Shown in pieces: positions 27,570 through 36,733 of a stretch of 64,000 nucleotides of DNA. The stretch comes from Bog-756 sp963718405. Its GTDB lineage: Bacteria; Actinomycetota; Acidimicrobiia; Acidimicrobiales; RAAP-2. The DNA is taken from contig CAVQYZ010000005.1 of NCBI GenBank assembly GCA_963718405.1, forward strand, positions 1 to 64,000. Reading direction: 5' to 3'. The notes below the pieces were generated by a model, which ran no database searches, was not told the origin of the DNA, and saw only the letters and a program-made list of their open reading frames with translations. How positions within the stretch are numbered: position 1 is the stretch's first letter; every line of letters begins with the position of its first letter. A program made the position numbers and the translations under genes.

Positions 27570-27926
27570 ATGGCACTGCGCATTGAAACCGTCACCGTCG
27601 ACGCCCTGGACCCCTCGGCCCTGGCCGGCTTCTGGTCGGCGGCCCTCGGTTGGGAGCAAGGCTCCGACGAGGACGGCGATGTGTGGGTGGAGCCGGGTCG
27701 CGAACAAGCTTCCGCCCCGCTCATCCTCTTCGTGGCGGTCGGGGAGCACAAGGCGGGCAAGAACCGGATCCACTTCGACCTGGTTCCCGATGATCAGGAC
27801 ACCGAGGTGGAGCGGCTCGAGGGACTCGGGGCCACCCGGGCATCCATCGGCCAGACCGGGGAGGAGGACTGGGTGGTGATGGCCGACCCCGAAGGGAACG
27901 AGTTCTGCGTGCTCAGCAACCGCTGA
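27570..27926 (+). CDS. VOC family protein, glyoxalase-like domain
   Basis: A 118-aa single-module vicinal oxygen chelate protein: MALRIETVTVDALDPSALA, FWSAALGWEQG, RIHFDLVPDDQDTEVERLE, WVVMADPEGNEFCVL. The histidine in IHFDL and the glutamate in NEFCVL are in usual ligand positions. A good GGGAGGAAC ribosome site precedes the ATG. Such proteins range from isomerases to resistance proteins, and the substrate cannot be assigned. It is divergent from the mau-like operon across a 258-base region in which I see no other gene. Confidence 0.8.
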   Translation: MALRIETVTVDALDPSALAGFWSAALGWEQGSDEDGDVWVEPGREQASAPLILFVAVGEHKAGKNRIHFDLVPDDQDTEVERLEGLGATRASIGQTGEEDWVVMADPEGNEFCVLSNR

Positions 27927-27990
27927 GCCGCCCGCCCCGGCGGCAACCCCATGCCCCGCCGCCCCCACGCCCCGGCCGTCCGGGGCACCG

Positions 27991-28917
27991 TTACGAGCCG
28001 GCCCCGCCCTTCGCTTCAGCGGCCGCCTTGGCCTCGGCCGCCTTCCGGTAGGCCTCGAGCTGGTCGAGGAGGGGCATCCGCTCCTGGCCGACGGTGGAGT
28101 CCAAACGGGCCGCAATGGCTTCAGGGGTCCATCGCCCGTCGGCATAGACGGCCCGCACTTCCCGGGGCTGGTTCCACACGGCGATCTTGGGTCCCACCGA
28201 CGTGTACACCTGGCCGGTGATGTGCTTGGCCTGATCCGAGAGCAGATACACGACCAGCGGCGCCACATCCTCGGGATCGCCCATCTCGGCCAGGTCCATG
28301 GGCACCTCGGCGGTCATCCGGGTGCGGGCCACCGGAGCCACGGCGTTGGCGGTGATGCCGTACCGGTTGAGCCCGGCGGCCGCCGAGCGGACCAGCGAGA
28401 CAATGCCGCCTTTGGCCGCGGCGTAGTTGGCCTGGGCCACACTGCCGGCGAACGCCCCCGAGGTGAAGGCCACCAGGGACCCTCCGCCCTCCTGCTTGCG
28501 CATGATGGCCGAGGCCGCCCGGAACACGGTGAAGTGCCCCTTCAGGTGGGTCTCGATGACCGCGTCCCACTCCTCTTCGGCCATGTTGAAGAGCATCCGC
28601 TCCCGGAGGATGCCGGCGATGGCCACCACCCCGTCGATGCGCCCCCACCGTTCGACACCGGCCCCGACGATCTTCTCGCCCCCGTCGAGGGTGGTCACAC
28701 TGTCCCCCACGGCCACCGCTTCGCCGCCGGCCGCCTCGATCTCCGCCACCAGGGCCTCGGCCACCTCGCTGGTGGGATTCTCCCCGGCCAGGCCCACGCC
28801 GATGTCGGCCACCACCACTTTGGCCCCCTCGGCCGAAGCGGCCAGAGCCACCGCCCGGCCGATCCCACCACCGGCACCGGTGATGGCCACGACCTTGTCC
28901 TTCAGGAACTCCGTCAT
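27991..28917 (-). CDS. SDR family oxidoreductase (HSD17B4-type 3-hydroxyacyl-CoA/steroid dehydrogenase)
   Basis: A 308-aa SDR with TGAGGGIGRAVAL, an acidic residue in VVVADIGVGLAGENP (an insert typical of peroxisomal MFE-2/HSD17B4-like SDR domains), IAGILRERMLFNM, serine in AFTSGAFAGS, YAAAKGG and NAVAPVARTRM. The last 70 residues form a helical extension ending in an Ala/Lys-rich tail. ATG 28917. It is divergent from the acyl-CoA ligase gene with a KstR-like palindrome between them, which points to beta-oxidation of steroid or fatty acyl side chains. Confidence 0.82.
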   Translation of the reverse strand: MTEFLKDKVVAITGAGGGIGRAVALAASAEGAKVVVADIGVGLAGENPTSEVAEALVAEIEAAGGEAVAVGDSVTTLDGGEKIVGAGVERWGRIDGVVAIAGILRERMLFNMAEEEWDAVIETHLKGHFTVFRAASAIMRKQEGGGSLVAFTSGAFAGSVAQANYAAAKGGIVSLVRSAAAGLNRYGITANAVAPVARTRMTAEVPMDLAEMGDPEDVAPLVVYLLSDQAKHITGQVYTSVGPKIAVWNQPREVRAVYADGRWTPEAIAARLDSTVGQERMPLLDQLEAYRKAAEAKAAAEAKGGAGS

Positions 28918-28956
28918 TGCCCACTGCCTCTCTCGTCGGGGAGGTTGACCATATAC

Positions 28957-28970
28957 GAGAACCTGTTCTA
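28957..28970. promoter_or_regulatory. KstR-like operator (GAGAACCTGTTCTA)
   Basis: It matches the KstR consensus TNNAACNNGTTNNA except for G at the first base, with arms AGAAC/GTTCT. It sits between the divergent SDR and acyl-CoA ligase genes, 40 bases upstream of the SDR start. KstR is the TetR-family repressor of steroid catabolism in mycobacteria and rhodococci; binding here is inferred. Confidence 0.6.
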
Positions 28971-29089
28971 GCGTCGCCTCCGGGTCGGCGCCACCCGTGG
29001 GCGTCTCCATGCGCTCGGCGGGGTGCCACCACCGACCACATTCGGCAACGAAATCGCCGCACCGCGGCGTAGGGGGTTATGAGAGCACC

Positions 29090-30641
29090 ATGGCCGATTT
29101 TGGATTTTGGGCACTGGCCCACGAGAACCCGGACAAGCTGGCCCTGGTCGACCCGGACGGGACGGAGTACCGGGCCGCTGAGCTGCTGGGCCGCACCAAC
29201 CAGGTGGTCCACGGACTTCGGGGACTCAACCTCAAGCCCGGGTGAAGTGGTGGCCACCCTCCTGCCCAACGGCGTGGAGATGTTCGAGCTGTACCTGGCC
29301 GCCCTGCAGGCCGGCTGGTACCTGGTGCCGATCAACCACCACCTCATCGGGCCGGAAGTGGCCTACATCCTGAAGGACTCCGAGGCCAAGGCCTTCATCG
29401 CCCACGAGCGCTTCACCGAGGTGGCTCTCGACGCGGCCGAGGAGGCCGAGCTCCCGTCGTCGCGATGCTTCGCCGTGGGCGAGATCGTCGGGTTCGGCTC
29501 CTACGCCACGATGCGGGACGCCCAGCCCACCACCGACCCGCCCGATCGCACCATCGGCGACGTCATGAACTACACCTCGGGCACCACCGGCAACCCCAAG
29601 GGCGTGTTCCGCAAGCTCAGTGGGGCCACTCCCGAGGAGGCGGCCCTGGGCCTGTCCGGGATCCTCTTCCTCTTCGGGATCCAACCGGACGATCCCAACG
29701 TGCACATCGTGGGATCGCCGCTCTACCACACCGCGGTCATGCGCTACTCGGGAGCCTCCATCCACCTCCTGCACACCGTGGTGCTCATGGACAAGTGGAT
29801 CCCCGAGGAGATGCTCCGCCTGATCGAGAAGTACCAGGTGACCAGCTCACACATGGTGCCCACCCAGTTCCACCGGCTCCTGGCCCTGCCCGAGGAGACC
29901 CGCAACCGGTACGACATGTCCTCCCTGCAGCACATGATCCACGCCGCAGCACCGTGCCCGGTGGACGTCAAGTACAAGATGATCGAGTGGTGGGGCAACG
30001 CCATTGACGAGTACTACGCCGCTTCCGAGGGGGGCGGGACCCTGGTCACGGCCCAGGAGTGGCTGCTCAAGCCGGGCACCGTCGGGAAGGCCTGGCCGAT
30101 TTCGGAGATCGCCATCTTCGACGACGAGCGGAACCGCATCGAGGAGCCCAACGTCATCGGCACCGTCTACATGTCCATGCAGACCGGGGACTTCTCCTAC
30201 CTGAAGGACAAGGAGAAGACCGACAGCAATCGGATCGGCAAGTTCTTCACCGTGGGCGACGTCGGCCTGATCGACGAGGACGGCTACCTGTTCCTGCGGG
30301 ACCGCAAGATCGACATGATCATCTCGGGCGGGGCCAACATCTACCCCGCCGAGATCGAGAACGTGCTGCTGGGCTTCCCCAAGGTGGGCGACGTCGCGGT
30401 GTTCGGCATCCCCAACGACGATTGGGGCGAGGAGATCAAAGCGGTCATCGAACCGGCCGAGGGTGTCGAGCCCTCGCCCGAGCTGGCCGAGGAGATCCTC
30501 GAATACACGGCTACCCGGTTGGCCAAGTTCAAGACCCCGAAGTCCATCGACTTCACCGATGCCATGCCCCGGGACCCCAACGGCAAGCTCTACAAGCGCA
30601 AGCTGCGGGATCCCTACTGGGAGGGCCGCGAAAAGATCTGA
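29090..30641 (+). CDS. Acyl-CoA synthetase (FadD-type, AMP-forming), one frameshift
   Basis: An ANL-superfamily ligase of about 517 residues that activates a carboxylic acid to its CoA thioester. Motifs are MNYTSGTTGNPKG (P-loop), YYAASEGGG (A5), VGDVGLIDEDGYLFLRDRKID (A7/A8), GGANIYPAEIEN and the C-terminal catalytic lysine region PRDPNGKLYKRKL. The frame breaks near 29240; dropping one G from CCCGGGTGAA restores NLKPGEVVATLLPNG. ATG 29090 gives MADFGFWALAHE. It is divergent from the HSD-type SDR behind a KstR-like operator, so steroid or side-chain acid activation is plausible. Confidence 0.87.
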
Positions 30642-30706
30642 CCCGGCCCCGCGGTTCGGAAGGTCGGTCCGCCGGGGTCTGCCCCGGGCAGGACGCCGCC
30701 CCGAGG

Positions 30707-31516
30707 TCAGGCCGGAGGCTCACCGCGGTCCGTGTCGACGACCTCGCCGGCCATGGACAGGGCCACGTTGATGGCCTCGGCCCGGATGGCCTCGACCATG
30801 CCGGGGTCGGTGCTGTTGGGATTGGACTCGGCGATGGCCAGCATGCCGGCCGGGTTCACCATGATGAAGATCCCCTCGGCCTCGGCCGTCAGGAGGTCCC
30901 CGTGGAAGATCCCACCCCAGGTCCGCACCTTGCGCCCGTCCCGGCCCAGGCAGCGGGCCTCGATGCGCAGATCGGTCCGGAGCGGGGTGGGCTTGCGATA
31001 GCGGATGGTCAGGGTCCCGGTCATGCCGGCGTTGCCGGCCACCATGTTGGCCGCCCCCATGATCTCGTCGAAGGTCTCGGCGATCACGCCGCCGTGCACG
31101 CAGGTGGGCGGGCCCTCGTAGGGGTAGTCGAAGTGGGCCTCCCCCCGGATCTCGCGGTAGCCCCCGTCCACCCCGTCGATCATCCACACCTTGACCGGAG
31201 GGGCGATGGGATTGAGCACCCCGGTGATCGGGCTGCAGGGGAAGAAGTGCTGGGGCGGGCGCCGCATGTCGGGAGGCATCCGGGGGTACTTCCCGGGCCC
31301 GGCCCGGGCCGCCAGGCGGGCCGACACCGCCTCGATGGCGTCAGCCGCCTCGGTCAGGGCCTCGTCGTCGAGCTCGCCCGACACGGTCAGGGTGTGGAGA
31401 GGACGGAGGGCCGCAGCCAGCCGGGTGCGCACCTCCGAGATGGCCGGCAGGTCGGCCGACCGCCACTGGCCCGACGGGGCGGGCGGGCCTGGTTCCGCCC
31501 CGTCGGCGTCGGTCAC
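30707..31516 (-). CDS. PaaI-family acyl-CoA thioesterase (hotdog)
   Basis: A 269-aa protein with a helical N-terminal part (about residues 1-90) and a hotdog domain carrying the thioesterase signature CVHGGVIAETFDEIMGAAN and GTLTIRYRKPTPLRTDL. GTG 31516 overlaps the stop of the enoyl-CoA hydratase (GTGA), so translation is coupled. As third gene of a thiolase-hydratase-thioesterase operon it probably releases CoA from an end product or a dead-end acyl-CoA. Confidence 0.82.
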   Translation of the reverse strand: MTDADGAEPGPPAPSGQWRSADLPAISEVRTRLAAALRPLHTLTVSGELDDEALTEAADAIEAVSARLAARAGPGKYPRMPPDMRRPPQHFFPCSPITGVLNPIAPPVKVWMIDGVDGGYREIRGEAHFDYPYEGPPTCVHGGVIAETFDEIMGAANMVAGNAGMTGTLTIRYRKPTPLRTDLRIEARCLGRDGRKVRTWGGIFHGDLLTAEAEGIFIMVNPAGMLAIAESNPNSTDPGMVEAIRAEAINVALSMAGEVVDTDRGEPPA

Positions 31517-32307
31517 CGGCGCTGGTAGTTGGGCGTGCGTTTCTCGGCGAAGGCCTTCTGGCCCTCCTTGGCGTCCTCGGTGGCGAAGATGGGCCAGCCC
31601 AGCTCCAGCTCGATCTTGAGGGCCTCCTCCTCGGGGATCCCCTCGGTGGCCTTGACCGAGGCCTTGATGGCCTCGACGGCCAGCGGTCCGTTGGCCCCGA
31701 TCACCTCGGCGATCTCCAGGGCCGCCTCGAGGGCGGTCCCGTCCGGCACCACCCGGCCGATGAGCCCGATCTCTTTGGCCTCCTGGGCCGAGACCTCCCG
31801 GGCGGTGAGCAGCAGGTCCATGGCCACGGTGAAGGGGATCTGGCGACGCAGGCGCACCGTCGAGCCCCCCAGGGGGAACAGGCCCCGCTTGGCCTCGAAC
31901 ACACCGAACTTGGCTCCCTCGCCGGCCACCCGGATATCGGTGGCCTGGAGGATCTCGGTGCCCCCGGCCACCGCCCACCCTTCGACGGCGGCGATGAGCG
32001 GCTTCTTCAGCGAGTAGTGGCGGAGGAGGGCCTTCCAGTGGAGGTCGGGGTCCTGGGCCATCCGGGCCGTCACCTCTTCGTTGCCCGGGCCGGACATCGA
32101 CTTGAGGTCCATGCCGGCACAGAAGGTGCCACCGGCCCCGGTGAGGATGGCGCACCGGATGTCGTCGTTGGAGTCGATCTCCACCCAGGCGTCGGCCATG
32201 CCCATCAACATCGGTCCGGACAGGGCGTTCTTGGCCTCGGGCCGGTTCATGGTCACCACCGCGGTGGAGCCGATCTGCTCGTAGGTCAGATGTTCGGTGC
32301 CGGGCAT
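31513..32307 (-). CDS. Enoyl-CoA hydratase/isomerase family protein
   Basis: A 264-aa crotonase: MNRPEAKNALSGPM, oxyanion-hole segments AGGTFCAGMDLKSM and AAVEGWAVAGGTE, then FGVFEAKRGLFPLGGS and a C-terminal KEGQKAFAEKRTPNY typical of the family. ATG 32307 lies 5 bases after the thiolase stop; its own stop overlaps the thioesterase start. The catalytic glutamates cannot be aligned with certainty here, so hydratase versus isomerase is open. Confidence 0.87.
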   Translation of the reverse strand: MPGTEHLTYEQIGSTAVVTMNRPEAKNALSGPMLMGMADAWVEIDSNDDIRCAILTGAGGTFCAGMDLKSMSGPGNEEVTARMAQDPDLHWKALLRHYSLKKPLIAAVEGWAVAGGTEILQATDIRVAGEGAKFGVFEAKRGLFPLGGSTVRLRRQIPFTVAMDLLLTAREVSAQEAKEIGLIGRVVPDGTALEAALEIAEVIGANGPLAVEAIKASVKATEGIPEEEALKIELELGWPIFATEDAKEGQKAFAEKRTPNYQRR

Positions 32308-32312
32308 GTCGC

Positions 32313-33473
32313 TCAGATCCGCTCGATGATGGTTCCGGTGGCCAGGGCGCCACCACAGCACATGGTGATGAGGGCCAGGTTGGAGTCCGAGCGCTCCAGC
32401 TCGTGGAGGGCGGTGGTGATCAACCGGGCCCCGGTGGATCCGACCGGGTGCCCCAGGGCGATGGCCCCACCGTTGACGTTGACCTTGTCCCAATCGACCT
32501 CGTGCACCTTGCCCCACGACATGACCACCGAGGCGAAGGCCTCGTTGACCTCGAAGATGTCGATGTCGGCCATGGTCATCCCGGCCTTGCGCAGCACGTC
32601 GGTGGTGGCGGCGATGGGACCGTCGAGGTGGTAGTAGGGATCCGATCCCACCAGGGTCTGGGCCACGATGCGGGCCCGGGGACGGAGGCCGGCCTGGCTG
32701 GCCCGGTCCTCGGACATCCACAGGACGGCGGCGGCCCCGTCGGAGATCTGCGAGCTGTTCCCCGCGGTGTGCATGCCGTCGGGCAGGACCGGCTTGAGGC
32801 CGGCCAGACCCTCACGGGTGGTGTCGCGGGGACCCTGGTCCTTGGAGATCAGGGTCTTCTCGCCGGTGGGGCCGTCGGCGCCCACCACCGGGGCCTCGAG
32901 GGGGGCGATCTCCCGGTCGAAACGGCCCTCGGCCACGGCCCGGGCCGCCTTGCGCTGGGACTCGAACCCGAGCCAGTCGACGTCGTCCCGGGTGATGTCG
33001 TACTTCTGGGCGATGCGCTCGGCCGCCCCGAACTGGTCGGGCATGTCCCAGGGGAAGTTCTCCGGCCTGGACTTGCCCGGGCCGTTGAAGGCGTTGGCCC
33101 CGAGGCCGACCCGGCTCATGGCCTCCACGCCGCAGGCGATGCCGGCCTCGATGGCGCCGGCACTGATCAGATTGGCCACGAAGTGGTTGGCCTGCTGGGC
33201 CGAGCCGCACTGGCAGTCGACGGTGGTGGCGGCCACCTCGTAGGGCAGGCCCTGGCTGAGCCAGGCGGTGCGGGTGACGTTGGAGGCCTGCTCGCCGGCC
33301 TGGGTCACGCAGCCCCCCACGACCTGCTCGATGTCACCGGGATCGACCCCGGCCCGCTTGACCAGTTCGACCTGGGCGTTGCCCAGCAGCTCGGCGGCGT
33401 GGAACCCGGCCATCCAGCCGTTCCGCTTTCCGATCGGCGTACGGACTGCTTCGACAATCACCGGCTGGGCCAT
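32313..33473 (-). CDS. Thiolase (acetyl-CoA C-acyltransferase), steroid-thiolase-like
   Basis: A 386-aa thiolase with nucleophile Cys89 in VDCQCGSAQQANHF, EVNEAFASVVMSW, the His motif GAIALGHPVGSTGAR and the second catalytic cysteine in MCCGGALATGT. The QQANHF version of the first motif resembles the FadA5-type thiolases of cholesterol side-chain degradation (from memory). First gene of the operon with the hydratase and thioesterase, divergent from an SDR. A perfect KstR-like palindrome lies 125 bases upstream of the start. Confidence 0.88.
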   Translation of the reverse strand: MAQPVIVEAVRTPIGKRNGWMAGFHAAELLGNAQVELVKRAGVDPGDIEQVVGGCVTQAGEQASNVTRTAWLSQGLPYEVAATTVDCQCGSAQQANHFVANLISAGAIEAGIACGVEAMSRVGLGANAFNGPGKSRPENFPWDMPDQFGAAERIAQKYDITRDDVDWLGFESQRKAARAVAEGRFDREIAPLEAPVVGADGPTGEKTLISKDQGPRDTTREGLAGLKPVLPDGMHTAGNSSQISDGAAAVLWMSEDRASQAGLRPRARIVAQTLVGSDPYYHLDGPIAATTDVLRKAGMTMADIDIFEVNEAFASVVMSWGKVHEVDWDKVNVNGGAIALGHPVGSTGARLITTALHELERSDSNLALITMCCGGALATGTIIERI

Positions 33474-33597
33474 GCTGGGTCCCCTTTGAGGTATCGGGGC
33501 CCATGGAGTCGGGCCCTGCGTTGGTCGGGCGTGATCCGGGGAGGACCGGTATGGCTGCCTCCCCGCTGACCGGCCTGACGCTCGGTCCCCCCAAGTA

Positions 33598-33611
33598 TAG
33601 AACTGGTTCTA
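33598..33611. promoter_or_regulatory. KstR-like operator (TAGAACTGGTTCTA)
   Basis: A palindrome with 6-base perfect arms TAGAAC/GTTCTA and a complete match to TNNAACNNGTTNNA. It sits in the divergent region between the thiolase operon and the SDR at 33746. A second copy lies at 28957, supporting one regulon. Confidence 0.68.
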
Positions 33612-33745
33612 GTCTCCCCGCCGCGGGCGAGCCGGGCGTGAGGGCCACCGGACGTCCGATGGCCCTCCCCGGCCGAGGGGACGGCGGGGCCGCACCGGCT
33701 GTGCCACCATGCACCGGTCAGGCACATCGACGGCATGGGGGGAAC

Positions 33746-34540
33746 ATGGCAATCGACTACAGCGGCCGGCGGGTACTGGTCACCGGAGCGTCATCGGGCA
33801 TCGGCGCCGGCCTGGCCGAGGAGTTCGCCCGGAGGGGCGCGGTGGTGGGAATCTGCGCCCGCCGGCTGGACCGGCTGGACGAGGTGCTGGGCCGGTGCCG
33901 GGAGCACGCACCGGACTCCCGGAGCTGGGTCACCGATCTCTCGGACCCGGTGGCCGTCGACCACCTGGCCGCGGCGGCACTCGACGAGCTGGGTGGGGTG
34001 GACCTGCTGGTCAACAACGCCGGCATCCCCAAGCGCCGGCACGTGAGCCGGTTGGACCCGGGCACGGTCCAATCGGTCATGAACATCAACTTCTTCAGCC
34101 CGGTGCGGCTGACCCTGGCCCTGCTCCCCCACATGCTGGAGCGGGGCAGCGGGCAGATCGTCAACGTCTCGTCGGTGGCGGCCACGCTGAGCTCACCCGG
34201 CGAGTCGGCCTACGACGCCTCCAAGGCGGCCCTGACCGCCTTCAGCGAGTCCATGGCCGTCGACCTGTGGCCCACCGGCATCAAGGTGCTGCTGGTCTAC
34301 CCGGGCCTGGTGGACACCGAGCTGTTCTCCCTGCCCGACAACGACCCGGTGATGGCCTCGGTGGAGGCGGTGCCGGTCAGCGAGCTGGTCGGCGGGGTGT
34401 TCGACGCCCTGGACAGCGGGGCCATCCAGGTCTACGTGCCCGGGTACTTCGCCGACCTGGCGGTGGCCAAGGCCAAGGACGTGGGGGGCTTCCTCTCGGG
34501 CACGGCAGCCTACGTGGCCGAGCACCAGACCGCCGACTGA
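33746..34540 (+). CDS. Short-chain dehydrogenase/reductase
   Basis: A 264-aa classical SDR: VLVTGASSGIGAGLAEE, basic ICARRLDRL after strand 2 (favouring NADPH), LLVNNAGIPKR, serine in NVSSVAATLSS, YDASKAAL and YPGLVDTEL. It begins at ATG 33746 after a GGGGGGAAC ribosome site, in a region controlled with the thiolase operon by a KstR-like box. The C-terminal helices (AVAKAKDVGGFLSGTAAY) suggest a lipid- or membrane-associated substrate. Confidence 0.85.
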   Translation: MAIDYSGRRVLVTGASSGIGAGLAEEFARRGAVVGICARRLDRLDEVLGRCREHAPDSRSWVTDLSDPVAVDHLAAAALDELGGVDLLVNNAGIPKRRHVSRLDPGTVQSVMNINFFSPVRLTLALLPHMLERGSGQIVNVSSVAATLSSPGESAYDASKAALTAFSESMAVDLWPTGIKVLLVYPGLVDTELFSLPDNDPVMASVEAVPVSELVGGVFDALDSGAIQVYVPGYFADLAVAKAKDVGGFLSGTAAYVAEHQTAD

Positions 34541-34649
34541 GCCACCCGCCCGGTCGGGGCCGGAACCCGGACCGGGCATGCCGGCTGACGACAGGCCTTA
34601 ACCTATGCAAGCATCGGGGAAGGCACGCGGACGATCAGAAGAGGTCATC

Positions 34650-35762
34650 ATGGAAACTGAGGCAGCGATCCTTTGGGGCATGGGCGAGGAGTGGAAGGTC
34701 GAGACCATCCGGCTCGACCCGCCCAAGAGCGGCGAGGTGCTGGTGAGAATCGCCGCCTCGGGCATGTGCCACAGCGACGAGCACCTGCGCACCGGCGACC
34801 TGGGCGGCATCTACCCGATCATCGGAGGCCACGAGGGCGCCGGTGTGGTGGAAGAGGTGGGCCCGGGCGTGGAGAACCTGAAGCCGGGTGACCACGTGGT
34901 GTTCGGATTCGTCCCGGCCTGCGGCCACTGCCCGTCGTGTGCCCGGGGCCACTCCAACCTGTGCGATGTCGGTGCCCTGCTCATGATGGGTGCCCAGATC
35001 GACGGGACCCACCGGCACCACTCGATGAGCGGAGAGGACCTGGGGACCATGGTGTGCCTGGGGACCTTCGCCAAGCACACCGTGGTCAACCAGGCCTCCT
35101 GCGTCAAGATCCTGGACCACTACCCGCTGGACAAGGCCTGCCTGGTGGGCTGCGGGGTCACCACCGGCTGGGGGTCGGCGGTCTACGCCGCCGACGTGAA
35201 GCCCGGCGACGACGTGGTGGTGATCGGCATCGGGGGCATCGGCGCCTCGGCCATCCAGGGGGCCCGCCTGGCCGGAGCCGAGCGCATCTACGCCGTCGAC
35301 CCGGTGCCCTTCAAGCTGGAGATGGCCAAGGTCTTCGGGGCCACCCATACCGCCGCCAGCATCGAGGAGGCCATCCCGCTGGTCAACGAGGTCAGCTGGG
35401 GGAAGAACGCCGACAAGGTCATCTGCACCATGGGTGTGGGCGACGGGGCGCTCATGGAGACCATCATGGGGATGACGGCCAAGGGCGGTCGGGTGGTGGT
35501 CACCAACATCCACCCCATGGCCGAGACCGACGTGACCCTGTCGCTGACCTGGCTGACCCTGCTGGAGAAGCAGATCGTCGGGACCATCTTCGGCTCGGCC
35601 AACATCCGCTACGACATCCCCCACCTGTTGCGCCTCTACGACGAGGGGCAGCTGGATCTGGACACCATGGTGACCCGGACCTACAAGCTCGAAGAGGTCA
35701 ACCAGGGCTACGCCGACATGCTCGACGGCAAGAACATCCGCGGGGTCATGATCTACGAGTAG
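34650..35762 (+). CDS. NDMA-dependent (mycofactocin-type) zinc alcohol dehydrogenase
   Basis: A 370-aa MDR-superfamily zinc alcohol dehydrogenase matching the Rxyl_3153/NDMA-dependent group, whose tightly bound NAD is recycled via mycofactocin. Catalytic zinc ligands are in SGMCHSDEH and GGHEGAGVV; the structural zinc site is CGHCPSCARGHSNLC; the coenzyme fold is VVVIGIGGIGASAIQGA; and a DPV acidic residue indicates NAD. ATG 34650 follows AGAAGAGG and is preferred to the in-frame ATG 34605. It is in the catabolic block after the SDR, consistent with oxidising an alcohol intermediate. No mycofactocin genes are in the window. Confidence 0.87.
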   Translation: METEAAILWGMGEEWKVETIRLDPPKSGEVLVRIAASGMCHSDEHLRTGDLGGIYPIIGGHEGAGVVEEVGPGVENLKPGDHVVFGFVPACGHCPSCARGHSNLCDVGALLMMGAQIDGTHRHHSMSGEDLGTMVCLGTFAKHTVVNQASCVKILDHYPLDKACLVGCGVTTGWGSAVYAADVKPGDDVVVIGIGGIGASAIQGARLAGAERIYAVDPVPFKLEMAKVFGATHTAASIEEAIPLVNEVSWGKNADKVICTMGVGDGALMETIMGMTAKGGRVVVTNIHPMAETDVTLSLTWLTLLEKQIVGTIFGSANIRYDIPHLLRLYDEGQLDLDTMVTRTYKLEEVNQGYADMLDGKNIRGVMIYE

Positions 35763-35788
35763 GCACCTACTCGCCCTACGCTGACCCC

Positions 35789-36643
35789 ATGGCTGGATCG
35801 ACCGGCAGGAGACGGCTCCGTTCGCCCCAATGGGCCGGGGAGATCGTCTACTGGGTGGAACGCCGGGCCGAGCGCCGGGCCCAGGATCCACAAGAGCGCC
35901 TGGAACTGGCCGAGAAGCGACTGGCCAAGAGTGTCGACCGGCACGGCCCCGACTCGTGGAAGAGCATCAACGCCATGGAGGCGGTGGCCAAGTACCGGGA
36001 GGGATTCGACCGCTACGCCGATGCCCTTCCCCTCCGGGAGCAGGTCCACGAGCGACGCCGGAAGCAGCTGGGGTCGAACCACCAGCTGACCCTGGCCGCC
36101 GAGGCCCGGCTGGCGGTCACCCTCATCGAGCTCCAGCGCCCCGAAGGGGCCCAACCGCTGCTGGCCCACGTCCACCGACGGCTCTCGGCCGGAGGCGGGA
36201 CCAACGATCTGACCGCCCTGGCCGTGACCGAGCGGCTGGCCGACACCGAATCCGCCCTGGGGAACGCCGAGGCGGCCCGCGGGCTGCTCGAGGAGGTCCT
36301 GGCCGCCTACCAGCAAGGCGGCTACGAACTGCTGGCCGCCGGGATCGCCACCAAGCTGGCCAAGAACCTCATCCACGCCGGTCGCTACCCCGAGGCCACC
36401 GAGCTCCTCCGCCAGGTGGTCGAAGTGAGAAGCCGCACCCTCGGCCCCGAGGATCCCGAGACCCGGGCGGCCCTTCGCAACCTGGCCTCCTCGCTGGTAT
36501 GGACCAAGGAGCTGGCCGAGGCGTCCATCGTGGCGGGGAACCTGCTGGCCACCACGGTCAGGATCCAGGGCGCTGAGCACGCCGACACCCTCGAAGTCGA
36601 GCGCCTGGTGGACAACATCAACCGTCGTCTCAACGCCGGGTAG
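35789..36643 (+). CDS. Tetratricopeptide-repeat protein
   Basis: A 284-aa all-helical protein with five or so TPR-like units of the kinesin-light-chain type (YADALPLREQVHERRRKQLG, LLEEVLAAYQQGGYELLAA, YPEATELLRQVVEVRSRTLG, then DPETRAALRNLASSL). There is no signal or membrane segment, and an arginine-rich N-terminus. It starts 26 bases after the alcohol dehydrogenase stop, so it may be co-transcribed. A partner or scaffold role is all that can be said. Confidence 0.75.
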   Translation: MAGSTGRRRLRSPQWAGEIVYWVERRAERRAQDPQERLELAEKRLAKSVDRHGPDSWKSINAMEAVAKYREGFDRYADALPLREQVHERRRKQLGSNHQLTLAAEARLAVTLIELQRPEGAQPLLAHVHRRLSAGGGTNDLTALAVTERLADTESALGNAEAARGLLEEVLAAYQQGGYELLAAGIATKLAKNLIHAGRYPEATELLRQVVEVRSRTLGPEDPETRAALRNLASSLVWTKELAEASIVAGNLLATTVRIQGAEHADTLEVERLVDNINRRLNAG

Positions 36644-36733
36644 AGGTTCGTTCGGGGGCCGATACGGCGGGAGGACCAGGGTCCGGTGGTGCCATGGTCG
36701 GCGGGCCCGGCCCGGTGGGTAAGACTGCTGACC

